DNA from: JAIBAC01 sp046331095
GTDB lineage: Bacteria > Actinomycetota > Acidimicrobiia > UBA2766
Length of the DNA stretch: 64,000 bases
NCBI GenBank assembly: GCA_046331095.1
Contig: JAXLRM010000003.1
Span: 558,001-622,000, forward strand
Direction: 5' to 3'
The notes under the pieces are model-generated. The model was not told where the DNA came from. It saw nothing but the letters and a program-made list of their open reading frames with translations, and did not search any database. Both the position numbers and the translations under genes were made by a program. Position 1 is the stretch's first letter. Each line of letters opens with the position of its first letter. This document shows, piece by piece, positions 38,123 through 47,214 of the stretch.

Positions 38123-39430
38123 CTACTCACCCTCTTCGAGGAAGTCCTTGAGGCGATTGTTCGACTTCGGGTGGCGCAACTTGGACAGGCTCTTGGCCTC
38201 GATCTGGCGGATGCGCTCACGGGTGACGCTCAGCTCCTGGCCGACCTCTTCCAGGGTGCGGGGCTGGCCGGTGTCGAGGCCGAAACGCAACTTGAGGACC
38301 TTCTGCTCGCGGTCGTTGAGGTTGCCGAGCGCGACCTCGATCTCCTGGGCGAGGAGGGTGCGGGCTGCCGCCTCGTCGGGCATGACCGCCTGACCGTCCT
38401 CGATGAACTCGGCCAGCGACGAGTCCTCCTCCTCGCCGACGGGCACGTCGAGGCTGATCGGCTCCTGGCTCACCCGCTGGATCTCCCGGACCCGCTCCGG
38501 CTCCATCTCGAGCTCCCGCGCGATCTCCTCCGGCGTTGGTTCGCGGTTGAGCTTCTGGACGAGCTCACGCTGGCTCCGGAGGAGGCGATTGATCGTGTCG
38601 ACCATGTGCACCGGAATCCGGATCGTGCGCGCCTGGTCCGCGAGCGCACGTGTGATCGCCTGGCGGATCCACCACGTGGCATAGGTGGAGAACTTGAAGC
38701 CCTTGCGCCAGTCGAACTTCTCCACGGCGCGGATCAGCCCGAGGTTGCCTTCCTGGATCAAGTCGAGGAGCTGCATGCCACGGTTGCCGTAACGCTTCGC
38801 TATCGACACCACGAGGCGCAGGTTCGCCTCGACGAGATGGGTCTTGGCGGCCTGGCCGTCCGCGACCTGGTGCTCGAGCCGAGCCGCGTCGTCGGCCGAG
38901 AGGAAGTGGCGTTCGGCAAGCAGGCGGCGTTCGGCTTCGAGGCCGCGCTCCATGCGCTGACTGAGGCTCTTCTCCTGTTCGAAGTCGAGCAGCGGAACCC
39001 GACCGATCTCCTGGAGGTAGATGCGCACCGGGTCTTCGGACGATCCCGTCGCACCGGCGTCGAGGTCGGGCTTCGGCTTGCCGTCCGCCTCTGCAACCTC
39101 GGGCTGTGACGGCGCGGGAACCTCAGGCACAACCGGAGGTTCATCCACACTCACCTCGACCACGGCGGCACCTGCCTCTGATGGCGCGACGGAACCGGAC
39201 CCGATTCCCACGTCGACGCCCATCATCTCGAGAGCCACCAGCACACCCCGCATCTGCTCCGGTGCGAAGTCCTGGTACGCCGACAGCAGGTCCGGCAGAT
39301 CCACGGTGTCGGTGTCGCCTGCACGGCCACGGATCTCCGCGAGGACGTCGTCGGGGATCCCGGCAGGATCTCCCGGCGTGGAGTCCGTGCCGTTCGTGGT
39401 GTCGGGCGCGGTCTCGTCATCCGCGACCAT
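38123..39430 (-). CDS. rpoD: Primary RNA polymerase sigma factor (RpoD/SigA)
   Basis: The housekeeping sigma-70, 435 aa, with a short acidic, disordered N-terminus (about 1-120). Region 1.2 is DPVRIYLQEIGRVPLLDFEQEKSL; region 2 is LRLVVSIAKRYGNRGMQLLDLIQEGNLGLIRAVEKFDWRKGFKFSTYATWWIRQAI; region 3 has TINRLLRSQRELVQKL and EPISLDVPVGEEEDSSLAEFIED; region 4 ends with RTLEEVGQELSVTRERIRQIEAKSLSKLRHPKSNNRLKDFLEEGE. It directs transcription from most promoters. Its ATG shares one base with the dnaG stop (TGATG), the classic dgt-dnaG-rpoD operon. Confidence 0.97.
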   Translation of the reverse strand: MVADDETAPDTTNGTDSTPGDPAGIPDDVLAEIRGRAGDTDTVDLPDLLSAYQDFAPEQMRGVLVALEMMGVDVGIGSGSVAPSEAGAAVVEVSVDEPPVVPEVPAPSQPEVAEADGKPKPDLDAGATGSSEDPVRIYLQEIGRVPLLDFEQEKSLSQRMERGLEAERRLLAERHFLSADDAARLEHQVADGQAAKTHLVEANLRLVVSIAKRYGNRGMQLLDLIQEGNLGLIRAVEKFDWRKGFKFSTYATWWIRQAITRALADQARTIRIPVHMVDTINRLLRSQRELVQKLNREPTPEEIARELEMEPERVREIQRVSQEPISLDVPVGEEEDSSLAEFIEDGQAVMPDEAAARTLLAQEIEVALGNLNDREQKVLKLRFGLDTGQPRTLEEVGQELSVTRERIRQIEAKSLSKLRHPKSNNRLKDFLEEGE

Positions 39431-41250
39431 CACGGCCCTCCCCAACGCTGGCGTCGTTCGATGAACGGTACCAGTTCTGCATCCAGGCGCTGCATGGTGT
39501 CGAGGTCGCCTTCGGCCTCGGCACGGTCCATGGCACGTTGGAGGTCCGCGATCGTGCGATCGACCCAGTTGCGCCGCAGCGAGCGGGCGGCCTCGTGGGC
39601 CGCCATCTCGGGATCCTCGATGCCCTCCAGGTCGACGACCGCCAAGCGGGCGAGGATCGGTGCCAGGTCCGTGGGGAGGGAGTCGACGCGAACGGGCTCG
39701 TCCGTGCCGCGGGGGAGCTCGGCGAGCGCGGCGAGCAGCGCCGTGGCGACCTTCGCAGCCGCTTCCGAGCCGAACCACGACGCGTCGACATCGGGGACCT
39801 CGGCCATGAAGTCCGCGGGTCGCTGCAGGAGCATCGCGAGCGCCTGGCCTTCGATCCGGGTCATCCTGACCTGCGTCTCGCTGCCCGAATCTCTCACCTG
39901 CCGGGAGCCGCTGCGGCGCTCGGCGCCGGCCTGCGCCTCGAGCTCGCGACGCAGCTCGTCGACACGGCGCCCCACCAGGACCTCGTCCACATCACGCATC
40001 CTGCGCGCAAGGCCACGCGCCGCGGCGTAACGGACCTTGGTGTCGGGGTGCATGGCGATCACCCTGGCGGCGGCGTCGAGAGCGCGAGCCTCCCCCGCCG
40101 CGCTGCCGAGCTCGGCACGCGCGAGCTCGCGGTCCAACTTGAACTCGAGCAGCGGTCGTCGTTTGGCGAGCGCTGCAGCCACCGCCTCGGGTCCCTCGGC
40201 GGCCACGTCGGCGGGATCGCGCCCCGGCGGCATCGTCGCGACCCACACGTCGAGGCCGAGTCTGGCCGTGATGTCGAAGACACGCTCGGTCGCCATCTCA
40301 CCGGCCGCATCGGCGTCGAAGGCGAGCACGACACGCGGTGTGTACTGCTTGATCAGGCGCAGATGGTCCTCGCCGAGAGCGGTCCCACAGGTGGCGACCG
40401 TCTGTCTGACCCCGGCCTGGTGGAATCCGATCACGTCGGTGTAGCCCTCGACGACGATCACCTCGCCCATCGACACCACATCGGCACGCGCCCAGTTGAG
40501 CCCGTAGAGCGTGCGGGACTTCTTGTAGAGATCGGTCTCGGGCGAGTTCTTGTACTTGGGCTGGTCGCTCCCGGACTCGAGCACCCGACCGGCGAGCGCG
40601 ACGGGCTGTCCCTGGGCGTCGAAGATCGGGAAGATCACCCTGTCCCGAAGCTGGTCGATGAGGTTTCCCCGCGACGACTCGAGGCCGACACCGCAGCCGC
40701 GGACCTCCTCCTCGCGGAACCCCTGTGCCCTGAGGTGACGGCAACACCCATCCCAGTCCGCAGAGGCCCAGCCGATGCGGAACTCGGTTGCGACCTCCTT
40801 GCCGAGACCCCGCGAGCTCAGGTAGGCGCGGGCGGCGGCGGCGTCGGGTGAGCGCAACAGCAACTCGTGGTGGTGATCGATCGCTGCGGCGAGGCACTCG
40901 GTCAGCCGCGGCTTCATGCGCCGCCGTGACCGGTCGGCGGCGGACTCGTTCTCGTAGTGGAGCTCGACGCCACCCCGTTGCGCGAGCTGCTCGACCGCGG
41001 AGACGAAGTCGAGACCGTCGAGGTCCGCGACGAACTGGATCACGTCACCGGATGCCTGACAGCCGAAGCAGTAGTACCGGCCGAGCTCGGGGTTGATCGA
41101 GAACGACGGGGTCTTCTCGTCGTGGAACGGGCAACGCGCGACGAAGCGGCGCCCGCTCCGCTTGAGAGCCACCCTCTCGGAGGCGACGGTGACGATGTCG
41201 TTCGCCAACCTGACGCGCTCGACGTCCTCGCGCAGTATCCGCCCTGCCAT
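39430..41250 (-). CDS. dnaG: DNA primase
   Basis: A 606-aa primase that lays RNA primers at the replication fork. The N-terminal zinc domain (CPFHDEKTPSF and CFGCQASGD, near 40-65) binds Zn with C-H-C-C ligands. The central TOPRIM domain (VIVVEGYTDVIGFHQAG near 262, VVLAFDADAAGEMATERVFD near 307, PPGRDPAD) holds the metal-binding Glu and Asp residues. The C-terminal domain (about 450-606) is helical and should bind the replicative helicase. It lies 23 bp after dgt and overlaps rpoD by one base. Confidence 0.97.
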   Translation of the reverse strand: MAGRILREDVERVRLANDIVTVASERVALKRSGRRFVARCPFHDEKTPSFSINPELGRYYCFGCQASGDVIQFVADLDGLDFVSAVEQLAQRGGVELHYENESAADRSRRRMKPRLTECLAAAIDHHHELLLRSPDAAAARAYLSSRGLGKEVATEFRIGWASADWDGCCRHLRAQGFREEEVRGCGVGLESSRGNLIDQLRDRVIFPIFDAQGQPVALAGRVLESGSDQPKYKNSPETDLYKKSRTLYGLNWARADVVSMGEVIVVEGYTDVIGFHQAGVRQTVATCGTALGEDHLRLIKQYTPRVVLAFDADAAGEMATERVFDITARLGLDVWVATMPPGRDPADVAAEGPEAVAAALAKRRPLLEFKLDRELARAELGSAAGEARALDAAARVIAMHPDTKVRYAAARGLARRMRDVDEVLVGRRVDELRRELEAQAGAERRSGSRQVRDSGSETQVRMTRIEGQALAMLLQRPADFMAEVPDVDASWFGSEAAAKVATALLAALAELPRGTDEPVRVDSLPTDLAPILARLAVVDLEGIEDPEMAAHEAARSLRRNWVDRTIADLQRAMDRAEAEGDLDTMQRLDAELVPFIERRQRWGGP

Positions 41251-41273
41251 TGGTGACCCAGCCTACCGGCGAC

Positions 41274-42359
41274 CTAACGCGGAAGGGCCTCGCCGGGACC
41301 CGCCGGAGAGTGCGGCAGGAAGATCGACTCGTAGGTGGCGACCGCGAAACGGTCGGTCATCCCGGCGATGAAGTCGGCCACGCGCTGCTCGTAGGAGTCG
41401 CCGGCGACGCCGGCCGACTCGGGCAGACGCGACCGATCCGCGAGGTACCACTGCATCAGGTTGCGCAGGAGCGCTGATGCGCGTTCGGTTTCGCGTTGCA
41501 ACTCCGGCGACAGGTAGACCCGTTCGAACATGAAATCACGCAGGCCGTCCATGACCGTGAAGACGTGAGGGCTCATGCGCAAGCCTGCGCAACTCCCGAA
41601 GGGCTCCGAGACGTCCGAAGCCTCGACGAGGTCGGTGACCAGGGTCGTGATCCGCTCGCTCGACGTGGTGCCGAGGATCGCGCCGACGTCGGGCGGGATC
41701 TCAGCCTCGTCGAGGATCCCGGCGGCGAGAGCGTCGTCGACGTCGTGGTTGAGGTAGGCGATGCGGTCCGCGAAGCGGACAACCCACGCCTCGTGGGTCG
41801 AGGGCTCCGGCTGGTTCCAGGAACTGTGGACCATCCCGTCGCGCACCTCGGCGGTGAGGTTGAGCCCCGCAGGCTTCGCCTCGAGAACCTCGACGATGCG
41901 CACCGAGTGCGCGGCATGGTGGAAGGGTCGGCCGAGCATCTCGGTGAGGACGGTCTCGCCGAGGTGGCCGAAGGGTGTGTGACCGAGGTCGTGGCCCAGG
42001 CAGATCGCCTCGGCGAGGTCCTCGTTGAGTGCGAGCGAGCGGGCGATGGTGCGCGCGATCTGGGTCGCCTCGAGGGTGTGTGTGAGGCGGGTACGGAAGT
42101 GGTCGCCGTCGGGGCTGATGAAGACCTGGGTCTTGTGCTTGAGACGGCGAAACGACGGCGAGTGCAGGATCCGGTCACGGTCGCGCTGGAACGCTGTCCG
42201 CAACGGGTCGGGGGGTTCGGGGCGATCGCGATCGCCTGCTCCGGTGCTGCGCGTGGCGCCGCCCGCGAGGCGCTCGGCCTCCCACGCCTCGGTGCGGAGG
42301 CGCACGTCGTGGCGTGGGCCGGGCGGTGCTGGTGCGGTCGGTGTCGCTCGCGCTGACAT
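41274..42359 (-). CDS. dgt: Deoxyguanosinetriphosphate triphosphohydrolase-like HD protein
   Basis: A 361-aa HD-domain dNTPase. Metal-binding motifs are RTRLTHTLEATQIARTIA near residue 92, the HD pair in AICLGHDLGHTPFGHLGE near 120, and a later Asp in VVRFADRIAYLNHDVDDA near 200. The N-terminus has RTAFQRDRDRILHSPSFRRLKHKTQVF, conserved in Dgt proteins. It hydrolyses dGTP or other dNTPs to nucleoside and triphosphate. ATG at 42359 is used; a GTG lies one codon upstream. It begins the dgt-dnaG-rpoD operon. Repeat array B lies between its start and the ppdK stop. Confidence 0.93.
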   Translation of the reverse strand: MSARATPTAPAPPGPRHDVRLRTEAWEAERLAGGATRSTGAGDRDRPEPPDPLRTAFQRDRDRILHSPSFRRLKHKTQVFISPDGDHFRTRLTHTLEATQIARTIARSLALNEDLAEAICLGHDLGHTPFGHLGETVLTEMLGRPFHHAAHSVRIVEVLEAKPAGLNLTAEVRDGMVHSSWNQPEPSTHEAWVVRFADRIAYLNHDVDDALAAGILDEAEIPPDVGAILGTTSSERITTLVTDLVEASDVSEPFGSCAGLRMSPHVFTVMDGLRDFMFERVYLSPELQRETERASALLRNLMQWYLADRSRLPESAGVAGDSYEQRVADFIAGMTDRFAVATYESIFLPHSPAGPGEALPR

Positions 42360-42403
42360 CACATCACCCTAGGGCCCGCCTGCGACACCGGATCCGGGCA
42401 CGT

Positions 42404-42581
42404 CCAAACGCGGGCAACCCGGCCCGCACACGACCCAGACCACCCGCGATTGCAGTCTCGGGCACCCCCAAACGCGGGCAACCCGACCCGCACACGACCC
42501 AGACCACCCGCGTTTGCGGTCTCGGGCACCCCCAAACGCGGGCAACCCGGCCCGCACACGACCCAGACCACCCGCGTTTGC
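42404..42581. repeat. Tandem palindromic repeat array B (three units)
   Basis: Three units again 64 bp apart (AAACGCGGGC cores at 42406, 42470 and 42534). Left arm (C)CCAAACGCGGGC, interior AACCCG(G/A)CCCGCACACGAC..., right arm ACCCGCGTTTGC; the first unit has GATT in place of GTTT. Spacers read CAGTCTCGGGCAC or close. The array fills the gap between ppdK (stop 24 bp away) and the dgt start (45 bp away), so it also lies in the dgt promoter or leader region. Confidence 0.95.
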
Positions 42582-42604
42582 AGTCTGGGGCACGTCCGGG
42601 CGGG

Positions 42605-45211
42605 TCAGGGCTCGGGTCGGGGCTCGGGCCGGGTCTCGGCTCGGATTGCGGCCTGCCCGGCCGCGAGGCGCGCCATCGGCACTCTGAACTGGGAGCAACT
42701 CAGGTAGTCGAGGCCGGTGTCGTGGAAGAACTGCACCGATCTCGGGTCACCGCCGTGCTCGCCGCAGACACCGAGGTGAAGGCCCGGGTGGGTGGCCCGG
42801 CCGTCGGCGGCTGCGATCGCCACCAACCGCCCGACACCCGCCGCGTCGAGCACGTCGAAGGGATTCACGGGTAGGAGACCGTCCTCGAGATAGGCCTCGA
42901 AGAAATGGCGCTGCGCGTCGTCGCGGCTGAACGCCCATGTCATCTGGGTGAGGTCGTTGGTCCCGAAGCTGAAGAAATCAGCAGCCGACGCGATCTCCCC
43001 CGCCGTGAGTGCGGCGCGCGGTACCTCGATCATCGTGCCGATCCTTACGGGGATGTCCTCGCCCGACTCCGACATCGCCGCATCCCACACCTCCTCGACG
43101 TGGCGTCGCAGGAACTCGAGCTCGCGCACCTCCGACACCAGCGGGATCATGATCTCCACGATCGGATGGCCACCATCGCGGACCCGCCGCACCGCCGCCC
43201 ACGCGATCGCCGCCACCTGCATGCGGTACAGGCTCGGGTGCGTGATCCCGAGCCTGCAGCCGCGCAGGCCCAGCATCGGGTTCTCTTCCTGCAGGCCGCG
43301 CACTACCGGGATCTGCTCGAGCTCCTCGGGCGTCGCCTCACCGCGGGCATGGCGCACGAGAAGGTCGTCGAGGTCGGGGAGGAACTCGTGCAAAGGCGGG
43401 TCGAGGAGACGGATCGTCACGGGGAGGCCGTCCATCGCCTCGAGGATCCCCACGAAGTCGACCTGCTGCTGCTCTCGGATCGGGTGCAGGTGCTTCTCGT
43501 CGTAGCCGCTCATGATGTAGCGCCGTAGCAGCGGGAGACGGTCGCCGAGGAACATGTGCTCGGTGCGGCACAACCCGATCCCCTCGGCTCCGAGGCGACG
43601 CGCGTTCTCGCAGTCGGTCGGCAAGTCGGCGTTGGCACGCACACCCAAGCGGCGCCTCTGGTCCGCCCACCCGAGGAGGCGCTCGAAGTGCTCACCGGGC
43701 TCGGGCATGATCACCGGCACCTGGCCGAGGCACACGAGTCCACCCGAACCGTCGATCGAGACGATCTCGCCCTCGCCCACCGTGCGGCCTCGCGCCGTCA
43801 GCGTGCGCCGGGTGTAGTCGATGGCGATGTCGGCGCCGCACACGGCTGGGATGCCCATGCCCTTGGCCACGATCGCTGCGTGGCTGAGGTTGCCACCCTG
43901 GGCCGTGAGGATCCCCCGTGACGCGGCCATTCCGTGGAGGTCGTCGGGTGACGTCACCTCGCGCACCAGGATCACGGCGTTGCCGTGGCGGCCGTGCCGT
44001 TCGGCGACGTCGGGGTCGAAGACGACCGCGCCAGTGGCTGCTCCCGGGGATGCCGCGACCCCGCGGGCGAGCACGTCGAGGTCGGCGTCGGGATCGAAGC
44101 GTGGGTGCAGGAGCTGGTCCAGTTGCGCGGGTGTCACCCGCAGCAGTGCCTCGTCGCGGTCGATCATGCGCTCGTCCGCGAGCTCGACGGCGATGCGGAC
44201 GGCAGCCGGGGCGGTGCGCTTCGCCCGCCTGACCTGCAAGAGCCAGAGGTGGCCGTCCTCGATCGTGAACTCGAGGTCGCACACGTCCCGCTCGCGCCGC
44301 TCCAGTAGCTGCATCGTGCGCTGCAGCTCACGCTCCTGCTCGGGGAACTCCGCGGCGAACACGTCACGGTCCACGGTCTTGTGCGTTCCCGCGACGACGT
44401 CCTCGCCCTGCGCGTTCCCGAGGAAGTCGATCATCGGCGTGCGCTCACCGGTGTTGGGATCGCGCGTGAACGCGACGCCGGTACCCGAGTTCGGGCCGCG
44501 GTTGCCGAAGACCATCGTCTGGACGTTGACTGCGGTGCCGGCGTCGTCGCCGATGCCGTTGAGTCGCCTGTAGTCACGGGCGCGGCGCGCGTTCCACGAC
44601 TTGAAAACCGCCTCGACCGAACCGATCAGTTGCACGTAGGGGTCGGCCGGGAACGGCTCGCCGGTGTGGTCGGAGTAGATCCCCTTGAAGTCGGCGACGA
44701 CCGTGGCGAGCACCGTGGCGTCTGGTGCGTCGCCGGCCCGGGCCAGACGCTCCTCGAACGCCTCGCCGGGCACGCCACGGACGACGCGGCCGAACATCTG
44801 GACCAGCCGCCGGTACGCGTCGAGTGCGAAGCGCCGGTCGTCCGCGAGCTTCGCGAGCCCCTCGACGACGTCGTCGTCGAGGCCGATGTCGAGGATCGTG
44901 TCCATCATCCCCGGCATCGACTGCGCCGCGCCCGAGCGGACCGAGACCAGCAGCGGGTCGGAGGGATCCCCGAACCGGCGCCCCGTCGCGGCCTCGAGCC
45001 CGTGCACGTGGTCGGTGATCTCGTCGGTGAGGCCCTCGGGCACCGTACCGGTCCGCAGGTAGTGCCTGCAGGCCTCGGTCGTGATCGTGAACCCCGGTGG
45101 TACCGGCAGGCCGAGTGAGGTCATGGCCGCGAGACCGGCACCCTTGCCGCCGAGCAGGACCGCGTCGGGCTCGGCGCTCTCCTTGAAGTCGAAGACGAAG
45201 CGGACGCTCAT
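42605..45211 (-). CDS. ppdK: Pyruvate, phosphate dikinase
   Basis: An 868-aa PPDK, normal length, interconverting pyruvate + ATP + Pi and PEP + AMP + PPi. The N-terminal nucleotide domain begins VRFVFDFKES..LLGGKGAGLAAMTSLGLPVPPGFTIT. The swivelling phosphohistidine domain has the catalytic His in AQGGNLSHAAIVAKGMGIPAVCG (usually GGMTSHAAVVA; Thr is Leu here). The PEP/pyruvate barrel has EGIGLCRTEHMFLG and GVCGEHGGDPRSVQFFHDTGLDYLSCSQFRVPMARLA with the catalytic Cys. ATG at 45211. It lies 36 bp after glyS. Confidence 0.95.
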   Translation of the reverse strand: MSVRFVFDFKESAEPDAVLLGGKGAGLAAMTSLGLPVPPGFTITTEACRHYLRTGTVPEGLTDEITDHVHGLEAATGRRFGDPSDPLLVSVRSGAAQSMPGMMDTILDIGLDDDVVEGLAKLADDRRFALDAYRRLVQMFGRVVRGVPGEAFEERLARAGDAPDATVLATVVADFKGIYSDHTGEPFPADPYVQLIGSVEAVFKSWNARRARDYRRLNGIGDDAGTAVNVQTMVFGNRGPNSGTGVAFTRDPNTGERTPMIDFLGNAQGEDVVAGTHKTVDRDVFAAEFPEQERELQRTMQLLERRERDVCDLEFTIEDGHLWLLQVRRAKRTAPAAVRIAVELADERMIDRDEALLRVTPAQLDQLLHPRFDPDADLDVLARGVAASPGAATGAVVFDPDVAERHGRHGNAVILVREVTSPDDLHGMAASRGILTAQGGNLSHAAIVAKGMGIPAVCGADIAIDYTRRTLTARGRTVGEGEIVSIDGSGGLVCLGQVPVIMPEPGEHFERLLGWADQRRRLGVRANADLPTDCENARRLGAEGIGLCRTEHMFLGDRLPLLRRYIMSGYDEKHLHPIREQQQVDFVGILEAMDGLPVTIRLLDPPLHEFLPDLDDLLVRHARGEATPEELEQIPVVRGLQEENPMLGLRGCRLGITHPSLYRMQVAAIAWAAVRRVRDGGHPIVEIMIPLVSEVRELEFLRRHVEEVWDAAMSESGEDIPVRIGTMIEVPRAALTAGEIASAADFFSFGTNDLTQMTWAFSRDDAQRHFFEAYLEDGLLPVNPFDVLDAAGVGRLVAIAAADGRATHPGLHLGVCGEHGGDPRSVQFFHDTGLDYLSCSQFRVPMARLAAGQAAIRAETRPEPRPEP

Positions 45212-45247
45212 CGTTCCCCCAACGTGGTGGTGGTCCTTCCGCTCAGC

Positions 45248-46588
45248 TCACTCCTGTGCGAGACGACGCATCACCTCAGCACCCACGTCGGCGATCGGGA
45301 TCCGTTCCTGGGCCATCGTGTCCCTGTCGCGGATGGTCACGGCATCGTCCTCGATCGACTCGAAGTCGACCGTGACGCAGAAGGGCGTGCCGAGCTCGTC
45401 CTGGCGCCGGTAGCGCTTGCCGATCGAGCCGGCGTCGTCGTAGTCGATCATCGCGATCGGGCGGATCGAGTCCGCGAGCTTGCGGGCGACCGGCACGAGG
45501 TCGGGGTTGCGGCTCAACGGCAGCACGGCGCACTTGACCGGGGCGAGAAGCGGGTGCAGGTGCAACACGACACGCTTCTCGCCACGCACCTCCTCCTCGT
45601 CGTACGCGTCGAGCAGGAACGCCATCGCAGTGCGGTCCGCCCCCGCCGCCGGCTCGATGACGTGGGGAAGGAAGCGCCGCTCCGTCGCGGGGTCGAAGTA
45701 GCTCAGGTCCTTGCCGGAGAACTCCGAGTGCTGCCTGAGGTCGAAGTCGCCACGGTGGGCGATGCCCTCGAGCTCACCCCAGCCCCACGGGAACTCGTAC
45801 TCGACGTCGACGGTCTTGGACGAGTAGTGGCTCAGCTCCTCGGAGTCGTGGTCACGCATGCGGAGGCGCTCGGTCCGCATGCCGAGGCGCTCGTACCAGG
45901 CACGCCGCTCCTCACGCCAGTACGAGTACCACTTGTCGGCATCCTCGGGCGTGCAGAAGAACTCCATCTCCATCTGCTCGAACTCACGCGTGCGGAACAC
46001 GAAGCGCCCCGGCGTGATCTCGTTGCGGAAGCTCTTGCCCACCTGCGCGATCCCGAAAGGGAGCTTCTTGCGGCTCGTCGTCTGCACGTTGGCGAAGTTG
46101 ACGAAGATGCCCTGAGCAGTCTCGGGCCTCAGGTACACGACCGAGGAGTCGTCCTCGACGGGGCCGAGGAACGTCTTGAACATCAGGTTGAACTCGCGCG
46201 CCTCGGTGAACTCGCAGCCCTTCTTGTTGTTGGGGCAGTCGCGGTCGTCGAGCTGGTCGGCACGGAAGCGCCGCTTGCACACCTTGCAGTCGACGAGGGG
46301 GTCGGTGAAGGTCGCCAGGTGTCCCGACGCCTCCCAGACACGGGGGGCCATGAGGATCGCGGCGTCGATACCGACGACGTCGTCGCGGAGCTGCACCATG
46401 GAGCGCCACCACTGCTCCTTGACGTTGCGCTTCAGCTCGACGCCGTAGGGGCCGTAGTCCCACGTCGATCCGAGACCTCCGTAGATCTCCGACGACGGGA
46501 ACACGAACCCGCGCCGCTTGCACAGGTTCACGATCGTGTCGAGGTCGAACACCACGGCGTCGTTGGGCTCCGGCATGGGCCGAATCAT
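45248..46588 (-). CDS. glyS: Glycine-tRNA ligase (alpha2 type)
   Basis: A 446-aa class II glycyl-tRNA synthetase of the eukaryote/actinobacteria alpha2 type. Motifs: SSEIYGGLGSTWDYGPYGVELKRNVKEQWW near residue 32, the RPETAQGIFVNFANV motif near 155 and FRNEITPGRFVFRTREFEQMEMEFF (motif 2), with MRDHDSEELSHYSSKTVDVEYEFPWGWGELEGIAHRGDFDL near 248; the anticodon-binding domain starts near 335 (LPLSRNPDLVPVARKLADSI). Cys residues in CKVCKRRF and DCPNNKKGC could bind zinc. The first ATG (MIRPMPEPND) has GAGAGG upstream. Confidence 0.96.
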   Translation of the reverse strand: MIRPMPEPNDAVVFDLDTIVNLCKRRGFVFPSSEIYGGLGSTWDYGPYGVELKRNVKEQWWRSMVQLRDDVVGIDAAILMAPRVWEASGHLATFTDPLVDCKVCKRRFRADQLDDRDCPNNKKGCEFTEAREFNLMFKTFLGPVEDDSSVVYLRPETAQGIFVNFANVQTTSRKKLPFGIAQVGKSFRNEITPGRFVFRTREFEQMEMEFFCTPEDADKWYSYWREERRAWYERLGMRTERLRMRDHDSEELSHYSSKTVDVEYEFPWGWGELEGIAHRGDFDLRQHSEFSGKDLSYFDPATERRFLPHVIEPAAGADRTAMAFLLDAYDEEEVRGEKRVVLHLHPLLAPVKCAVLPLSRNPDLVPVARKLADSIRPIAMIDYDDAGSIGKRYRRQDELGTPFCVTVDFESIEDDAVTIRDRDTMAQERIPIADVGAEVMRRLAQE

Positions 46589-46650
46589 AGGAGCGCCTCT
46601 CGGTGGTACTCGCGGCGTGGCACGCGAGGCTGTAGGTACACTGCGCGCAG

Positions 46651-47187
46651 ATGGACCCCCAGCACCCCGGCGTGCCCCAGGGCTACTACCCCGAACCCCC
46701 TCAGGCGCCGGTCCCTCCTGCAGCTCCCGTGGAGCCGGCTCCGTACCAGCCGGCGCACGCCACCCAGCCCGTCGCAGACGCGACCGCCGCGTACACGACC
46801 GGCTTCGATCCCGGCTCTGTCGGATCCACCCCCGGTGCCGGTGCTGTCGAGCCGGCCGGCGAGTTCACCGGGGCGGCGCATGCACCTCCAATCCAGGCGG
46901 GCGCGCCCCCAGGGCCGGCGCGCGGGTCGAACGCTCTGTTGTGGGGGCTCGTGGTCGTGCTCGTCGCCCTCGTCGCCGCTCTCACGGTCATGTTCGTGGT
47001 GCGCGGTGGCCGAGCCCCCACGACGACGACCTCACCTGTGACGACGACCCGGCCCACCACCACGACTCCGACCACCGTCACCACCGTGCCGACGACTACG
47101 GCCGTACCCACGACCGAGGCTCCGACGACGGCAGCACCGGGTGCGGGTACGACCACAATCGCGCCGGACTTCGCGCCCGCCGACTGA
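46651..47187 (+). CDS. Pro-rich, Thr-rich single-pass membrane protein
   Basis: A 178-aa protein. The N-terminal about 90 residues are Pro/Ala/Gly-rich and probably disordered and cytoplasmic (MDPQHPGVPQGYYPEPP), one transmembrane helix follows (ALLWGLVVVLVALVAALTVMFVV, about 92-114), then a positively charged RGGRAP and a Thr/Pro/Ala mucin-like exterior tail. I do not recognise a family. The gene stands 62 bp after the divergent glyS start and 27 bp before the kinase gene, so it may be co-transcribed with it. The high Thr density suggests O-glycosylation or a wall-spanning linker. Confidence 0.6.
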   Translation: MDPQHPGVPQGYYPEPPQAPVPPAAPVEPAPYQPAHATQPVADATAAYTTGFDPGSVGSTPGAGAVEPAGEFTGAAHAPPIQAGAPPGPARGSNALLWGLVVVLVALVAALTVMFVVRGGRAPTTTTSPVTTTRPTTTTPTTVTTVPTTTAVPTTEAPTTAAPGAGTTTIAPDFAPAD

Positions 47188-47214
47188 TCGATCCACCGCG
47201 ACATTGGACGGCTG